Positions 56,453 through 64,000 of a stretch of DNA of 64,000 nucleotides are shown one piece after another; the stretch's first letter is position 1; each line of letters begins with the position of its first letter. Source of the stretch: Rhizobium ruizarguesonis. Lineage in GTDB: Bacteria > Pseudomonadota > Alphaproteobacteria > Rhizobiales > Rhizobiaceae. The DNA lies in the NCBI RefSeq assembly GCF_012349115.1, contig NZ_PQIG01000100.1, forward strand, positions 204,914-268,913, read 5' to 3'. Below the pieces are notes generated by a model that was not told where the DNA came from, ran no database searches, and worked only from the letters and a program-made list of their open reading frames with translations. Both the position numbers and the translations under genes were made by a program.

Positions 56453-57840
56453 CATATATCGACATCATCGAACGCGTGGTCACCGACAAGGCGGAAGGGC
56501 TGCAGTCGGCAGCCAATGAAATCTGGTCCTTCGCCGAAATCCGATATGAAGAGTACAAGTCGGCCGCACTGCTCGCCGACGTTCTCGAAGCGGAGGGGTT
56601 CGCCGTCGAGCGCCGAGCCGGCGGCATCGAGACGGCTTTCGTCGCAAGCTATGGCGAGGGACAACCCGTCGTGGCGATCCTGGGCGAGTTCGATGCGCTT
56701 CCCAATCTCAGCCAGGAGGGCGACGTTGTTGGATACAAGCCCGTCGTCCCCGGCGGTAACGGTCATGGATGCGGACATAATCTGTTGGGTGTCGGTTCCT
56801 TGGCCGCCGCCATGGCGCTTAAAGCCTGCAAGGACGAGCTCGGGCTTGCCGGTACGGTCCGCTTCTACGGCTGTCCTGCCGAAGAAGGCGGCGGCGGAAA
56901 GGCCTTCATGGCCCGAGAGGGATTGTTCGATGGCGTCGACGTCGCCTTCACATGGCACCCGTGGGATGAGAACCTCGCCTACCATGCAAGAATGCTGGCG
57001 ACGAACCAGGTCTACTTCACTTTCCGTGGCGTGAGCGCACATGCGGGCTTCGAGCCACATCTCGGGCGAAGCGCGCTCGATGCAGTCGAGCTGATGAATG
57101 TCGGGGCAAATTTCCTGCGCGAGCACATCGTCCAGGACGGCAGAATTCACTATGCGATAACGAATACCGGCGGAAAGGCGCCCAATGTCGTGCAGTCGCA
57201 GGCCGAAGTACTCTACAAAGTCCGCGCGCCGCTGATGTATCAGGTGCGGGACATCACCGAACGGGTCAAGGACGTGGCTCGCGGAGCGGCTCTGATGACG
57301 GGAACGGAGGTCGAAATCACCTTCGATGCAGCCTCTGCCGACCTCATACCGAACGCCACGCTGGCGGATGTGCTTCACCAGGAGCTCGGCAAGATCGGCG
57401 GAGTGTCGTTTTCGAACAGCGAGAAGGAGTTCGCAGCGGAGATCCAGAGGACTTTTCCGAGGGACGTTCAAGCCCGCATCGAGAAGCGCGGGACGATCCT
57501 CTCCGAACATGTCAACGAACTCGTGGAAAAGCCAACCTTTCTGCACGGGTCGACCGACGTCGGCGACGTCAGCTGGATCGTTCCCACCGGACAGGTCTAT
57601 ATGGCGACATCAGCCTACGGAACGCCTCCACATAGCTGGCAGATGGTTGCGCAGGGCAAGACCTCCTACGCTCATAAGGGAATGCTCCAGGCCGGCAAGG
57701 TGATGGCCGCCGCCGCCGCCAGGTGTCTCCAGAACAGCGAGTTGATCGGCCGGGCGAAGCAGGAGCACGTCAGGGAACTCGGCGGCGCTACTTACAAGCC
57801 TCTCATTCCGCTGGAGACGAAACCGATGAAGGTCCGCTAG
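56449..57840 (+). CDS. M20-family amidohydrolase, AbgB-like
   Basis: 463 residues starting ATG 56449 inside the MFS stop. Metal-binding motifs are GNGHGCGHN (103-111), GCPAEEGGGGK (141-151) and TWHP (His170). The inserted dimerisation domain includes FTFRGVSAHAGFEPHLGRSA. Size and sequence are closest in memory to AbgB, the p-aminobenzoyl-glutamate hydrolase subunit, but no AbgA partner is adjacent. The substrate may be another N-acyl amino acid. An aligned longer frame through the MFS gene is an artefact. Confidence 0.85.
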   Translation: MTYIDIIERVVTDKAEGLQSAANEIWSFAEIRYEEYKSAALLADVLEAEGFAVERRAGGIETAFVASYGEGQPVVAILGEFDALPNLSQEGDVVGYKPVVPGGNGHGCGHNLLGVGSLAAAMALKACKDELGLAGTVRFYGCPAEEGGGGKAFMAREGLFDGVDVAFTWHPWDENLAYHARMLATNQVYFTFRGVSAHAGFEPHLGRSALDAVELMNVGANFLREHIVQDGRIHYAITNTGGKAPNVVQSQAEVLYKVRAPLMYQVRDITERVKDVARGAALMTGTEVEITFDAASADLIPNATLADVLHQELGKIGGVSFSNSEKEFAAEIQRTFPRDVQARIEKRGTILSEHVNELVEKPTFLHGSTDVGDVSWIVPTGQVYMATSAYGTPPHSWQMVAQGKTSYAHKGMLQAGKVMAAAAARCLQNSELIGRAKQEHVRELGGATYKPLIPLETKPMKVR

Positions 57841-57906
57841 GCAATGCGGACGGTTATGTGAGCCATGGAATAGTTACGGCGAGGAACGGCGAGCGGCGAG
57901 GGGACT

Positions 57907-58311
57907 TCAGCCGAGTTTGGCCAATTGCTCGTCTAGAAGGTCAAGGCTGTCCTCTTCGACTTCGTTGACGTCACTTGGCATGGGCTCGCCGGTCTCCTGG
58001 TAAACAAGCCAGGCGACGTACATGGTTGCTGTCGTCACCGCGTTCCAGCCGTCTTCGCTGGGCTTTCCCACGACCTCAGAGAGCCGGCGGAGCGTCCCGC
58101 GCTCATCGTCGCTGTAGATAAGATCGGAGAAGTCTCGGCCAGCCAGGCGCCCGCCTTCACCCCAGTTGCGGATTGCCGCCAAGGCGGCTTCGGCTTCGGG
58201 CGCATGAGGTTCGGTGCGCTCGATTTGTGCGACCAAAGACGCGGCGACGGCTGCCAAGCGCCGTGCTTGTTCGCGTGGCGGCAGAACGCTCAGCTCGGCG
58301 CGCAGTTTCAT
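57907..58311 (-). CDS. Hypothetical protein, possible Imm6-like immunity protein
   Basis: 134 residues, acidic and predicted helical. RLAGRDFSDLIYSDDERGTL, GWNAVTTATMYVAWLVYQET and the acidic tail NEVEEDSLDLLDEQLAKLG loosely recall Imm6-type immunity proteins of polymorphic toxins. No toxin gene is beside it, so it may be an orphan, or the resemblance may be by chance. Not recognised with confidence. It converges with the M20 gene. Confidence 0.55.
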   Translation of the reverse strand: MKLRAELSVLPPREQARRLAAVAASLVAQIERTEPHAPEAEAALAAIRNWGEGGRLAGRDFSDLIYSDDERGTLRRLSEVVGKPSEDGWNAVTTATMYVAWLVYQETGEPMPSDVNEVEEDSLDLLDEQLAKLG

Positions 58312-58543
58312 GTCTCAATGGTCTCCACTGGGCTTGTCGCAACGTCTATTAACACAGACTAGAAGCCCTTCCTGCTTTTGCCGGAAGGTCCGCCGATTGC
58401 GCCGCATTGATCGCTTCGACGGAAATACCGGGCGAGCCTGAATCTTCCACATTTTTGCTGCCAACGCATCGGTCGGTCGTGCGCCGCGCACGACTTTGCA
58501 GGTCGAAAAATATCGACAGATGCCTCTCAGTCATGATCATCTT

Positions 58544-58557
58544 TTAGATCGTTCCAA
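58544..58557. promoter_or_regulatory. Upstream auxiliary operator candidate
   Basis: TTAGATCGTTCCAA matches 12 of 14 bases of the palindrome at 58651. The centre-to-centre distance is 107 bases, compatible with looping by a LacI-type tetramer or two bound dimers. Confidence 0.5.
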
Positions 58558-58641
58558 TTTCCCAGATGAGATTCAGGCAGTCGAGGAGGTGGAAATTTGC
58601 CGCAGATGCTCCTAATGGATAACAGTAGGTATAAATTTCAC

Positions 58642-58669
58642 TTGACAGAATTGGAACGTTCCAAATATT
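58642..58669 (+). promoter_or_regulatory. Promoter of the lacI-CoA transferase operon
   Basis: TTGACA (58642-58647) and AATATT (58664-58669) are spaced by 16 bases. The spacer is filled by the operator TTGGAACGTTCCAA. The predicted start lies about 30 bases before the GTG start of the regulator. Confidence 0.6.
58651..58664. promoter_or_regulatory. LacI-family operator overlapping the promoter spacer
   Basis: TTGGAACGTTCCAA is a perfect 14-bp palindrome with the central CG typical of LacI/GalR sites. Placed between -35 and -10, occupancy should block RNA polymerase and give autoregulation of the downstream operon. Confidence 0.7.
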
Positions 58670-58706
58670 TAAGGCGATCATTCGACGTTGGCGTCGGGAG
58701 GAAGAC

Positions 58707-59753
58707 GTGACAAAGGCGCGGGTAACCGTCATCGACATTGCGAAAGCCGCCGGCGTCTCGAAATCGACGGTTTCGCTGGTGCTTCAGGGCTCCTCCCTGG
58801 TCAATGAGGGGACGCGTTCCAAGGTCAATGCCGTGATGCGCGAGCTGGGCTACGTCTACAATCGCGGCGCAGCCAATCTTCGCCAAGCCAGTGCCAAATC
58901 GCGGATCGTCGGGGTCGTCGTCAACGACCTGACGAACAGCTTCTTTGCGGAACTGGCGGTCGGCGTCGATATGGTCGTCCAGTCGGCCGGGTTCGTGCAA
59001 TTCCTGTCGAACACCAGCGAGAGCATCGACAGGCAGCGCGAGGTTGTCGCATCGATGCGGGAACACGGCATTTCGGGGCTCATCGTGTCGCCGGCGCGCG
59101 CCACCGATGCCGCAGACTTCAAGCCGCTTGTCGCCGCAGGGATTCCGGTGGTGGTCGTCGTCAGAAACCTGCCTGGTGCCAAGGTCTCGTCCGTCGTCTC
59201 CGACAACCGGGCCGGCATGATGTCCGCGGTCAAGCACCTGTCGGAGCTCGGTCACAAGCGCATCGCTTTTCTCGGCGGCTTTCCCGACACCGCTGTCTTC
59301 GACGACCGCCTTGCCGGTTACCGAAGCGGCATGGAGGCAGCCGGGCTCGACTATCACCAAGAACTTGTCATCTCGTCGGCGCCTTCGCGAGCCGGCGGGG
59401 TGGAGGCGATCGGAAAAGCAATCGTTCTTGCTGACAAACCCTCAGCAGCCGTCTGCTTCAACGATGCCGTAGCCTTCGGTGTTTGCGACGGATTGCGTGC
59501 GCGCCGACTGGAACCCGGCTCCGACTTCGCGGTCGTGGGATTCGACGACGTCATCGAGGCTCAGGCGGCGGTTCCGGCGCTCACGACGGTCTCGGTCGAT
59601 CCGCAGGGCATCGGGCGCCGCGGCGCCCAACTGCTTCTCAAGCAGATCAATGCGGGCAAGGCCGAGCCGGAGACGGTGATAACAGCGGTTCGGCTGGTTG
59701 TTCGCGAGAGCTGCGGAGCCCGCAAGAGCGTAAAAATTGAAACAGGACTCTGA
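58707..59753 (+). CDS. LacI-family transcriptional regulator
   Basis: 348 residues with a GTG start after GGGAGGAAGAC. The N-terminal helix-turn-helix VTVIDIAKAAGVSKSTVSLV and hinge (NEGTRSKVNAVMRELGYV) are followed by the periplasmic-binding-like domain (RIVGVVVNDLTNSFFAEL, GHKRIAFLGGFPDTAVF). It is first in the operon, nine bases before the CoA transferase, so it is probably autoregulated. The effector is unknown. Confidence 0.93.
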   Translation: MTKARVTVIDIAKAAGVSKSTVSLVLQGSSLVNEGTRSKVNAVMRELGYVYNRGAANLRQASAKSRIVGVVVNDLTNSFFAELAVGVDMVVQSAGFVQFLSNTSESIDRQREVVASMREHGISGLIVSPARATDAADFKPLVAAGIPVVVVVRNLPGAKVSSVVSDNRAGMMSAVKHLSELGHKRIAFLGGFPDTAVFDDRLAGYRSGMEAAGLDYHQELVISSAPSRAGGVEAIGKAIVLADKPSAAVCFNDAVAFGVCDGLRARRLEPGSDFAVVGFDDVIEAQAAVPALTTVSVDPQGIGRRGAQLLLKQINAGKAEPETVITAVRLVVRESCGARKSVKIETGL

Positions 59754-59762
59754 GTAAGGCCC

Positions 59763-61376
59763 ATGAAGAAGCATCTCACCCCGACCGAAGCAGCCGCGCT
59801 GATCCCGGATGGCGCTGTTGTAACGGTATCGTCCTCGAGCGGTCTCGGTTGCCCGGACCTCATGCTGAAGGCGATTGGCGAACGTTTCGATGCGACCGGC
59901 CATCCCCGTGATATCACGACCCTTCATCCCATCGCCGCCGGCGACATGAGCGGCATCAAGGGCGTCGACCATATCGCCAAGAAGGGGCTGCTCAAGCGCA
60001 TCATCGGTGGCTCTTATCCGTCCGGCCCGTCGTCATCAGAGCCGCCGCTGATCTGGCAAATGATCACCAACAACGAGATCCCGGCCTACAATATTCCCTC
60101 GGGTATTCTCTTCGATATTCATCGGGAGGCTGCCGCGAAGCGGCCGGGTGTCCTGACCAAGATCGGCATCGATACATTCGTCGATCCAGAGCGGCAGGGT
60201 TGCGCGATGAACGGCCTGGCTTCGGAGCATCCGGTGGTCAAGCGCGTGAGCTTCGAGGGCGACGACTGGTTGTTCTTTCCCTCGATCGTGCCTGATGTCG
60301 CCATCATCCGCGCCACCACCGCCGACGAGCGCGGCAACCTGACATATGAACATGAAGGCGCCTATCTCGGCGGCCTCGATCAGGCGCTCGCCGCACGCAA
60401 CAACGGCGGCATCGTCATCGCGCAGGTCAAGCGGATCACCAAGGAAGGTTCGCTGAAGCCCCATGAAGTCCGGGTGCCTGGAATGCTGGTCGATTATGTG
60501 ATCGTCGATCCGGAACAGAAGCAGACGACGCAGACGCAATACGATCCGGCAATTTCCGGGGAGATCTTCCGTCCGCTCGATAGTTTCAGCGTTCCGGAAT
60601 TCAATGTTCAGAAAGTCATCGCGCGCCGCGTCGCGCAGGAACTTCAGGCGGGAAGCTGCGTCAATCTCGGTTTCGGTATATCGGCCAACGTGCCGCGAAT
60701 TCTGCTGGAGGAAGGGCTCCACGGCGCGGTCACCTGGGTCATCGAGCAAGGCGCGGTCGGCGGCGTGCCGCTGCTCGACTTCGCCTTTGGCTGCGCGTCG
60801 AACGCGGACGCCTACATGCCGTCTCCCTATCAGTTCACCTATTTTCAGGGTGCAGGTTTCGATGCATCGCTGCTGTCCTTCCTCGAGATCGGCAAAGACG
60901 GCTCGGTCAACGTTTCCAAGCTCTCCTTCCGGCCGCATGTGACGGCTGGCGCCGGAGGCTTCGTCGACATCACGGCGCGGGCGAAGAAGATCGTCTTCTC
61001 CGGCATGTTCAACGCCGGAGCGAAGCTTTCGGTCGCCGATGGAGCTCTTCTCATCGACAAGGAAGGCAAGTTGAAGAAACTCGTGAACGAGGTCGAACAC
61101 GTCACCTTCAGCGGCAGGCGCGCGATCGAGCAGGGGCAGGAGATCACCTATGTCACCGAGCGGTGCGTGATGAAACTGACGCCCGATGGCGTCGTCCTCA
61201 CCGAGATTGCGCCCGGCGTCGATCTCCAGGCCCACATCCTCGATCAGTCGGAGTTTCCGCTGGTCGTAGCGCCCGACCTGAAGGTCATGGACGCGGCGCT
61301 CTTCGCGGAGGCAAACATCGGCCTGTCGCTTCCAGAAAAAGAGGCACGGACGCTGGAGGGCAGCTTCGATGGCTAG
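59763..61376 (+). CDS. Acyl-CoA:acetate/3-ketoacid CoA transferase (family I, fused alpha-beta)
   Basis: 537 residues, the length of YdiF-type fused CoA transferases. The catalytic glutamate is Glu328 in WVIEQGAVGGVP. Other landmarks are VSSSSGLGCPDLMLKAIGER (N-terminal half) and VNLGFGISANVPRILLEE. It moves CoA from acetyl- or succinyl-CoA to an organic acid. It overlaps the hydratase by eight bases. Confidence 0.9.
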   Translation: MKKHLTPTEAAALIPDGAVVTVSSSSGLGCPDLMLKAIGERFDATGHPRDITTLHPIAAGDMSGIKGVDHIAKKGLLKRIIGGSYPSGPSSSEPPLIWQMITNNEIPAYNIPSGILFDIHREAAAKRPGVLTKIGIDTFVDPERQGCAMNGLASEHPVVKRVSFEGDDWLFFPSIVPDVAIIRATTADERGNLTYEHEGAYLGGLDQALAARNNGGIVIAQVKRITKEGSLKPHEVRVPGMLVDYVIVDPEQKQTTQTQYDPAISGEIFRPLDSFSVPEFNVQKVIARRVAQELQAGSCVNLGFGISANVPRILLEEGLHGAVTWVIEQGAVGGVPLLDFAFGCASNADAYMPSPYQFTYFQGAGFDASLLSFLEIGKDGSVNVSKLSFRPHVTAGAGGFVDITARAKKIVFSGMFNAGAKLSVADGALLIDKEGKLKKLVNEVEHVTFSGRRAIEQGQEITYVTERCVMKLTPDGVVLTEIAPGVDLQAHILDQSEFPLVVAPDLKVMDAALFAEANIGLSLPEKEARTLEGSFDG

Positions 61377-62148
61377 CGGAACAGTCAGAATTGACGTCGA
61401 TGGACATGTTGCGACGCTGACGATTTCTCGTCCGGAGAAGCTGAACGCGCTCGATCTCGACATGCTGAAAGCGCTGGCTGACGCGGCCGACGAGGTGGAG
61501 GCCAACGCCAATGTGCGCGCTGCCATTCTGACAGGCGAAGGAAAGGGCTTTTCCGCCGGCGGCGATATCAAGGCCTGGGGCGGAATGTTGCCTCAGGAGT
61601 TCGGTCATCTCTGGGTTCGCCACGGCCATCGCATCTTCGAAAGACTGGCGACGCTCCGGATGCCGCTGGTCGCGGCTCTGAATGGCCATGCCCTCGGAGG
61701 AGGGCTTGAACTTGCAGGCGTCGCGGACATTCGCCTCGCCGAACAGCACATCAAGATCGGCCTGCCGGAAACCGGTCTTGGAATGGTGCCGGGCTGGTCC
61801 GGGACGCAGCGTCTTGTGCGCCGGTTCGGGGCGCAGGCGGTCCGGCGTATGGCCCTGGGTAGCGAAATATTCACTGCCGAAGAGGCGCGTACGCTCGGGA
61901 TCGTGGACGCAGTCGTTCCGACGGGGAACGCGCTCGCCGCCGCCAGGGAATATGCTGGGCGGATTGCCACAAGGGGGCCGGCTGCGACCGAGATCGCGAA
62001 GTTGATGATCGCATCGGCAAACGGCGAAGACAATGGAACCGCGGTCGAAGCCCTGGGCTCGATCCTCGCCGCGAAGACCGGCGATCTGAAGGAGGGCGTC
62101 GCATCATTCAGCGAGAAGCGCCCGGCAACGTTCAAGGGAGAATGGTAA
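61369..62148 (+). CDS. Enoyl-CoA hydratase/isomerase family protein
   Basis: 259 residues of the crotonase fold. The oxyanion loop GFSAGGDIKA (60-69), and both catalytic glutamates of hydratases, Glu114 (GGGLELA) and Glu134 (GLPETGLG), are present, favouring true hydratase activity. It starts ATG 61369 after GGAGGGCAGC and overlaps the CoA transferase. Confidence 0.9.
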   Translation: MASGTVRIDVDGHVATLTISRPEKLNALDLDMLKALADAADEVEANANVRAAILTGEGKGFSAGGDIKAWGGMLPQEFGHLWVRHGHRIFERLATLRMPLVAALNGHALGGGLELAGVADIRLAEQHIKIGLPETGLGMVPGWSGTQRLVRRFGAQAVRRMALGSEIFTAEEARTLGIVDAVVPTGNALAAAREYAGRIATRGPAATEIAKLMIASANGEDNGTAVEALGSILAAKTGDLKEGVASFSEKRPATFKGEW

Positions 62149-63668
62149 TGACGGTTCTCGTCAACCCCACCGCGCTCAGCGACCACAAAGCGCGTGATTT
62201 CAAGATGCTCATCGATGGCAAATGGGAGGCTGGTGCCTCCGATCCGATCGAGCGTGTCGCGCCGAGCCATGGTGTCGTGGTCAGCCGGTTTCCGACCGGC
62301 AGCAAGAAGGACGCCGAGCGTGCGATCGCTGCGGCACGCAAGGCCTTCGACCTCGGGCCGTGGCCTCGGATGACCGCTGCCGAACGTTCCGCCATTCTGC
62401 TCAAGGCTGCCGATTTGATCGAAGCGCGCGCAGAGGAGTTGGCATTTCTCGATGCGATCGAGGCGGGAAAGCCGATCACGCAGGTGCGGGGAGAAATTGC
62501 AGGCTCCGTTGACATATGGCGCTACGCGGCGGCTCTTGCCCGCGACCTCCACGGTGAAAGCTATAACACGCTCGGCGATGGCACGCTCGGCGTCGTCTTG
62601 CGCGAAGCAATCGGCGTGGTGTCGATCATCACGCCCTGGAACTTTCCGTTCCTGATCGTCGGCCAGAAGCTGCCATTCGCCCTGGCCGCTGGCTGTACGA
62701 CCGTCGTCAAGCCCTCGGAACTGACCTCAGGATCGACGCTGGTGCTGGGAGAGATCCTGCAGGAGGCAGGCATTCCGGATGGCGTCGTGAACATTGTCAC
62801 CGGTACGGGACCAGAGGTCGGCGCGGTCATGACGTCGCATCCCGACGTCGACATGGTGTCCTTCACCGGCTCGACCGGCGTCGGCAAGCTGACGATGTCG
62901 AATGCCGCACAGACGCTGAAGAAGGTCTCGCTGGAACTGGGCGGGAAGAACCCGCAGATCGTATTTCCGGATGCCGATCTCGATGCCTTCATCGATGCCG
63001 CGGTCTTCGGCGCATACTTCAATGCCGGCGAGTGCTGCAATGCCGGCTCGCGGCTAATCCTTCACAAATCAATCGCTTCCGATGTCGTCAAGCGGATTGC
63101 CGAGCTGTCGAAGGCGGTGAAGGTCGGCGACCCGCTCAATCCTTCGACGCAGGTCGGCGCCATCATCACGCCGCAGCATTTGGAGAAGATATCAGGATAC
63201 GTCGCCGGCGCGAGGGGCAGCGGTGCCCGGGTCGCGCATGGCGGCGAGACGCTCGATCTCGGCATGGGGCAGTTCATGTCGCCGACGATCCTCGAAGAGG
63301 TCACCCCCGATATGGCCGTGGCGCGCGAGGAGGTCTTTGGTCCGGTGCTTTCGGTCCTGACATTCGAGACATCGGCCGAAGCGATCAGGATTGCGAATTC
63401 CATCGACTACGGCCTGTCGGCCGGTGTCTGGAGCCGCGATTTCGACACGTGCTTGACGATCGGCCGCTCAGTGCGGGCAGGGACGGTCTGGATGAACACC
63501 TTCATGGACGGCGCCTCGGAACTTCCCTTTGGCGGTTACAAGCAAAGCGGCCTCGGCCGTGAACTCGGCCGCCATGCGGTCGAAGATTACACGGAGACGA
63601 AGACGCTCAACATGCATATCGGCAAACGCACCAGCTGGTGGATGCCGCAGACGGAAAAGCTGGCTTAG
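62148..63668 (+). CDS. Aldehyde dehydrogenase
   Basis: 506 residues starting ATG 62148, which overlaps the hydratase stop (TAATG) and has a well-spaced GGGAG; ATG 62142 is closer and less likely. It has PWNFPFLIVGQKLPFALAAG, the NAD motif FTGSTGVGK, catalytic Glu in LELGGKNPQ and catalytic Cys297 in NAGECCNAGSR. The C-terminal LPFGGYKQSGLGRELG is typical. It oxidises an aldehyde to an acid, a possible substrate of the CoA transferase. Confidence 0.92.
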   Translation: MTVLVNPTALSDHKARDFKMLIDGKWEAGASDPIERVAPSHGVVVSRFPTGSKKDAERAIAAARKAFDLGPWPRMTAAERSAILLKAADLIEARAEELAFLDAIEAGKPITQVRGEIAGSVDIWRYAAALARDLHGESYNTLGDGTLGVVLREAIGVVSIITPWNFPFLIVGQKLPFALAAGCTTVVKPSELTSGSTLVLGEILQEAGIPDGVVNIVTGTGPEVGAVMTSHPDVDMVSFTGSTGVGKLTMSNAAQTLKKVSLELGGKNPQIVFPDADLDAFIDAAVFGAYFNAGECCNAGSRLILHKSIASDVVKRIAELSKAVKVGDPLNPSTQVGAIITPQHLEKISGYVAGARGSGARVAHGGETLDLGMGQFMSPTILEEVTPDMAVAREEVFGPVLSVLTFETSAEAIRIANSIDYGLSAGVWSRDFDTCLTIGRSVRAGTVWMNTFMDGASELPFGGYKQSGLGRELGRHAVEDYTETKTLNMHIGKRTSWWMPQTEKLA

Positions 63669-63707
63669 CCGGCAGCCGAACTACGCTCGAGGAGGGCGGG
63701 TGATTGG

Positions 63708-63726
63708 TGCGGGAATGGGTCCCGCA
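63708..63726 (+). promoter_or_regulatory. Intercistronic hairpin before the sugar-binding protein gene
   Basis: TGCGGGA (63708-63714) pairs with TCCCGCA (63720-63726) around ATGGG in the 88-base spacer. No U-run follows. Such hairpins often stabilise the abundant binding-protein mRNA. Confidence 0.4.
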
Positions 63727-63756
63727 TCTTCCAATGTAAGACTGGGAGGTCTTTCG

Positions 63757-64000
63757 ATGAACAGGTTTTTGACCACGACTGCAACGATCGCATTGGCTCT
63801 GGCCGGCGCCAGCGTCTCCGCACGCGCCGCCGACGTGAAGGAAGTGCAGATGCTGCACTGGTGGACGTCAGGCGGCGAGGCTGCGGCGCTGAACGTCTTG
63901 AAGCAGGATCTTTCGAAGGAAGGTTTTGCCTGGAAGGACGTGCCTGTTGCCGGCGGTGGCGGCGATGCGGCGATGACGGCGCTGAAGGCGATGGTTGCGG
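63757..64000 (+). CDS. Sugar ABC transporter substrate-binding protein, 5' part only
   Basis: ATG 63757 after GGGAGGTC. The first 81 residues are visible before the right edge cuts the gene. A signal peptide (MNRFLTTTATIALALAGASV, cut near ARA-AD) and the mature start VKEVQMLHWWTSGGEAAALN match extracellular solute-binding proteins of family 1 that serve carbohydrate uptake. It lies downstream of the ALDH gene on the same strand. Confidence 0.88.
   Translation, partial: MNRFLTTTATIALALAGASVSARAADVKEVQMLHWWTSGGEAAALNVLKQDLSKEGFAWKDVPVAGGGGDAAMTALKAMVA

Larger units (their letters stand above)
58312..58706 (+). other. Control region upstream of the lacI-type gene
   Basis: 395 bases with no supportable gene. 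It holds two palindromic operator candidates and a promoter described separately. The left part is the upstream region of the minus-strand 134-codon gene and presumably holds its promoter. Confidence 0.6.

Noticed and set aside
55480..57840. Long 786-codon plus-strand frame that ends with the M20 enzyme
   Set aside because: The first 323 codons run out of frame through the MFS gene. The M20 protein starts at 56449, where the family-typical N-terminus begins and overlaps the MFS stop.

Overview
The window reads as chromosomal DNA of a Rhizobium-group alphaproteobacterium (Rhizobium etli/leguminosarum-like). This is judged from the high GC content, the 391-residue EF-Tu, the 1379-residue RpoB, the 1401-residue RpoC, the tRNA-Tyr/Gly - tuf - tRNA-Trp - secE - nusG order, and the rhizobial style of the accessory genes (LacI plus sugar ABC transporter, PucR and LysR regulators). 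No database search was possible; family calls come from recognising the encoded proteins.

Region 1 (1-16.8 kb): an rRNA 2'-O-methyltransferase fragment on the minus strand, tRNA-Tyr and tRNA-Gly, the first tuf gene, a tiny membrane ORF and a sugar epimerase/dehydrogenase. Then come tRNA-Trp and the secE-nusG-rplKA-rplJL-rpoBC transcription/translation cluster, closed by a strong terminator. Region 2 (16.8-36.8 kb): a minus-strand 97-codon gene at the seam, then the fused str-S10-spc-alpha cluster (rpsL, rpsG, fusA, a second tuf, rpsJ through rpsQ, rplN through rplO, secY, adk, rpsM, rpsK, rpoA, rplQ). Together the two blocks carry 30 ribosomal protein genes, the beta, beta' and alpha subunits of RNA polymerase, EF-G, two EF-Tu genes and the Sec channel core. 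Several spacers inside these operons hold strong hairpins, some with U-tracts, which suggests internal attenuation or r-protein feedback sites.

Region 3 (36.8-51.3 kb): single genes and short operons. These include a DUF2809 membrane protein, the periplasmic methionine sulfoxide reductase pair msrP-msrQ, ilvD, an LprI-like secreted protein, a YkvA-like membrane protein and a DegP-type protease overlapping rarA. A DUF1883 protein, a secreted alpha/beta hydrolase, a ketopantoate reductase homologue, a divergent SDR/LysR pair, an esterase-fold protein lacking its catalytic serine and an AhpD-like protein follow.

Region 4 (51.3-64 kb): two candidate catabolic or sensing loci. The first has a PucR-type GAF regulator with a soluble PAS-PAS histidine kinase downstream of it, divergent from an MFS carrier translationally coupled to an AbgB-like M20 amidohydrolase. 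The second is a LacI-type repressor followed at very short spacing by a CoA transferase, an enoyl-CoA hydratase, an aldehyde dehydrogenase and the start of a sugar-binding protein gene. A perfect 14-bp palindrome lies between the -35 and -10 elements of the lacI promoter, and a second near-copy sits 107 bp upstream. This locus and the PucR/kinase/MFS/amidohydrolase locus are the best candidates for an undescribed pathway; no mobile element, CRISPR array or phage gene was seen.
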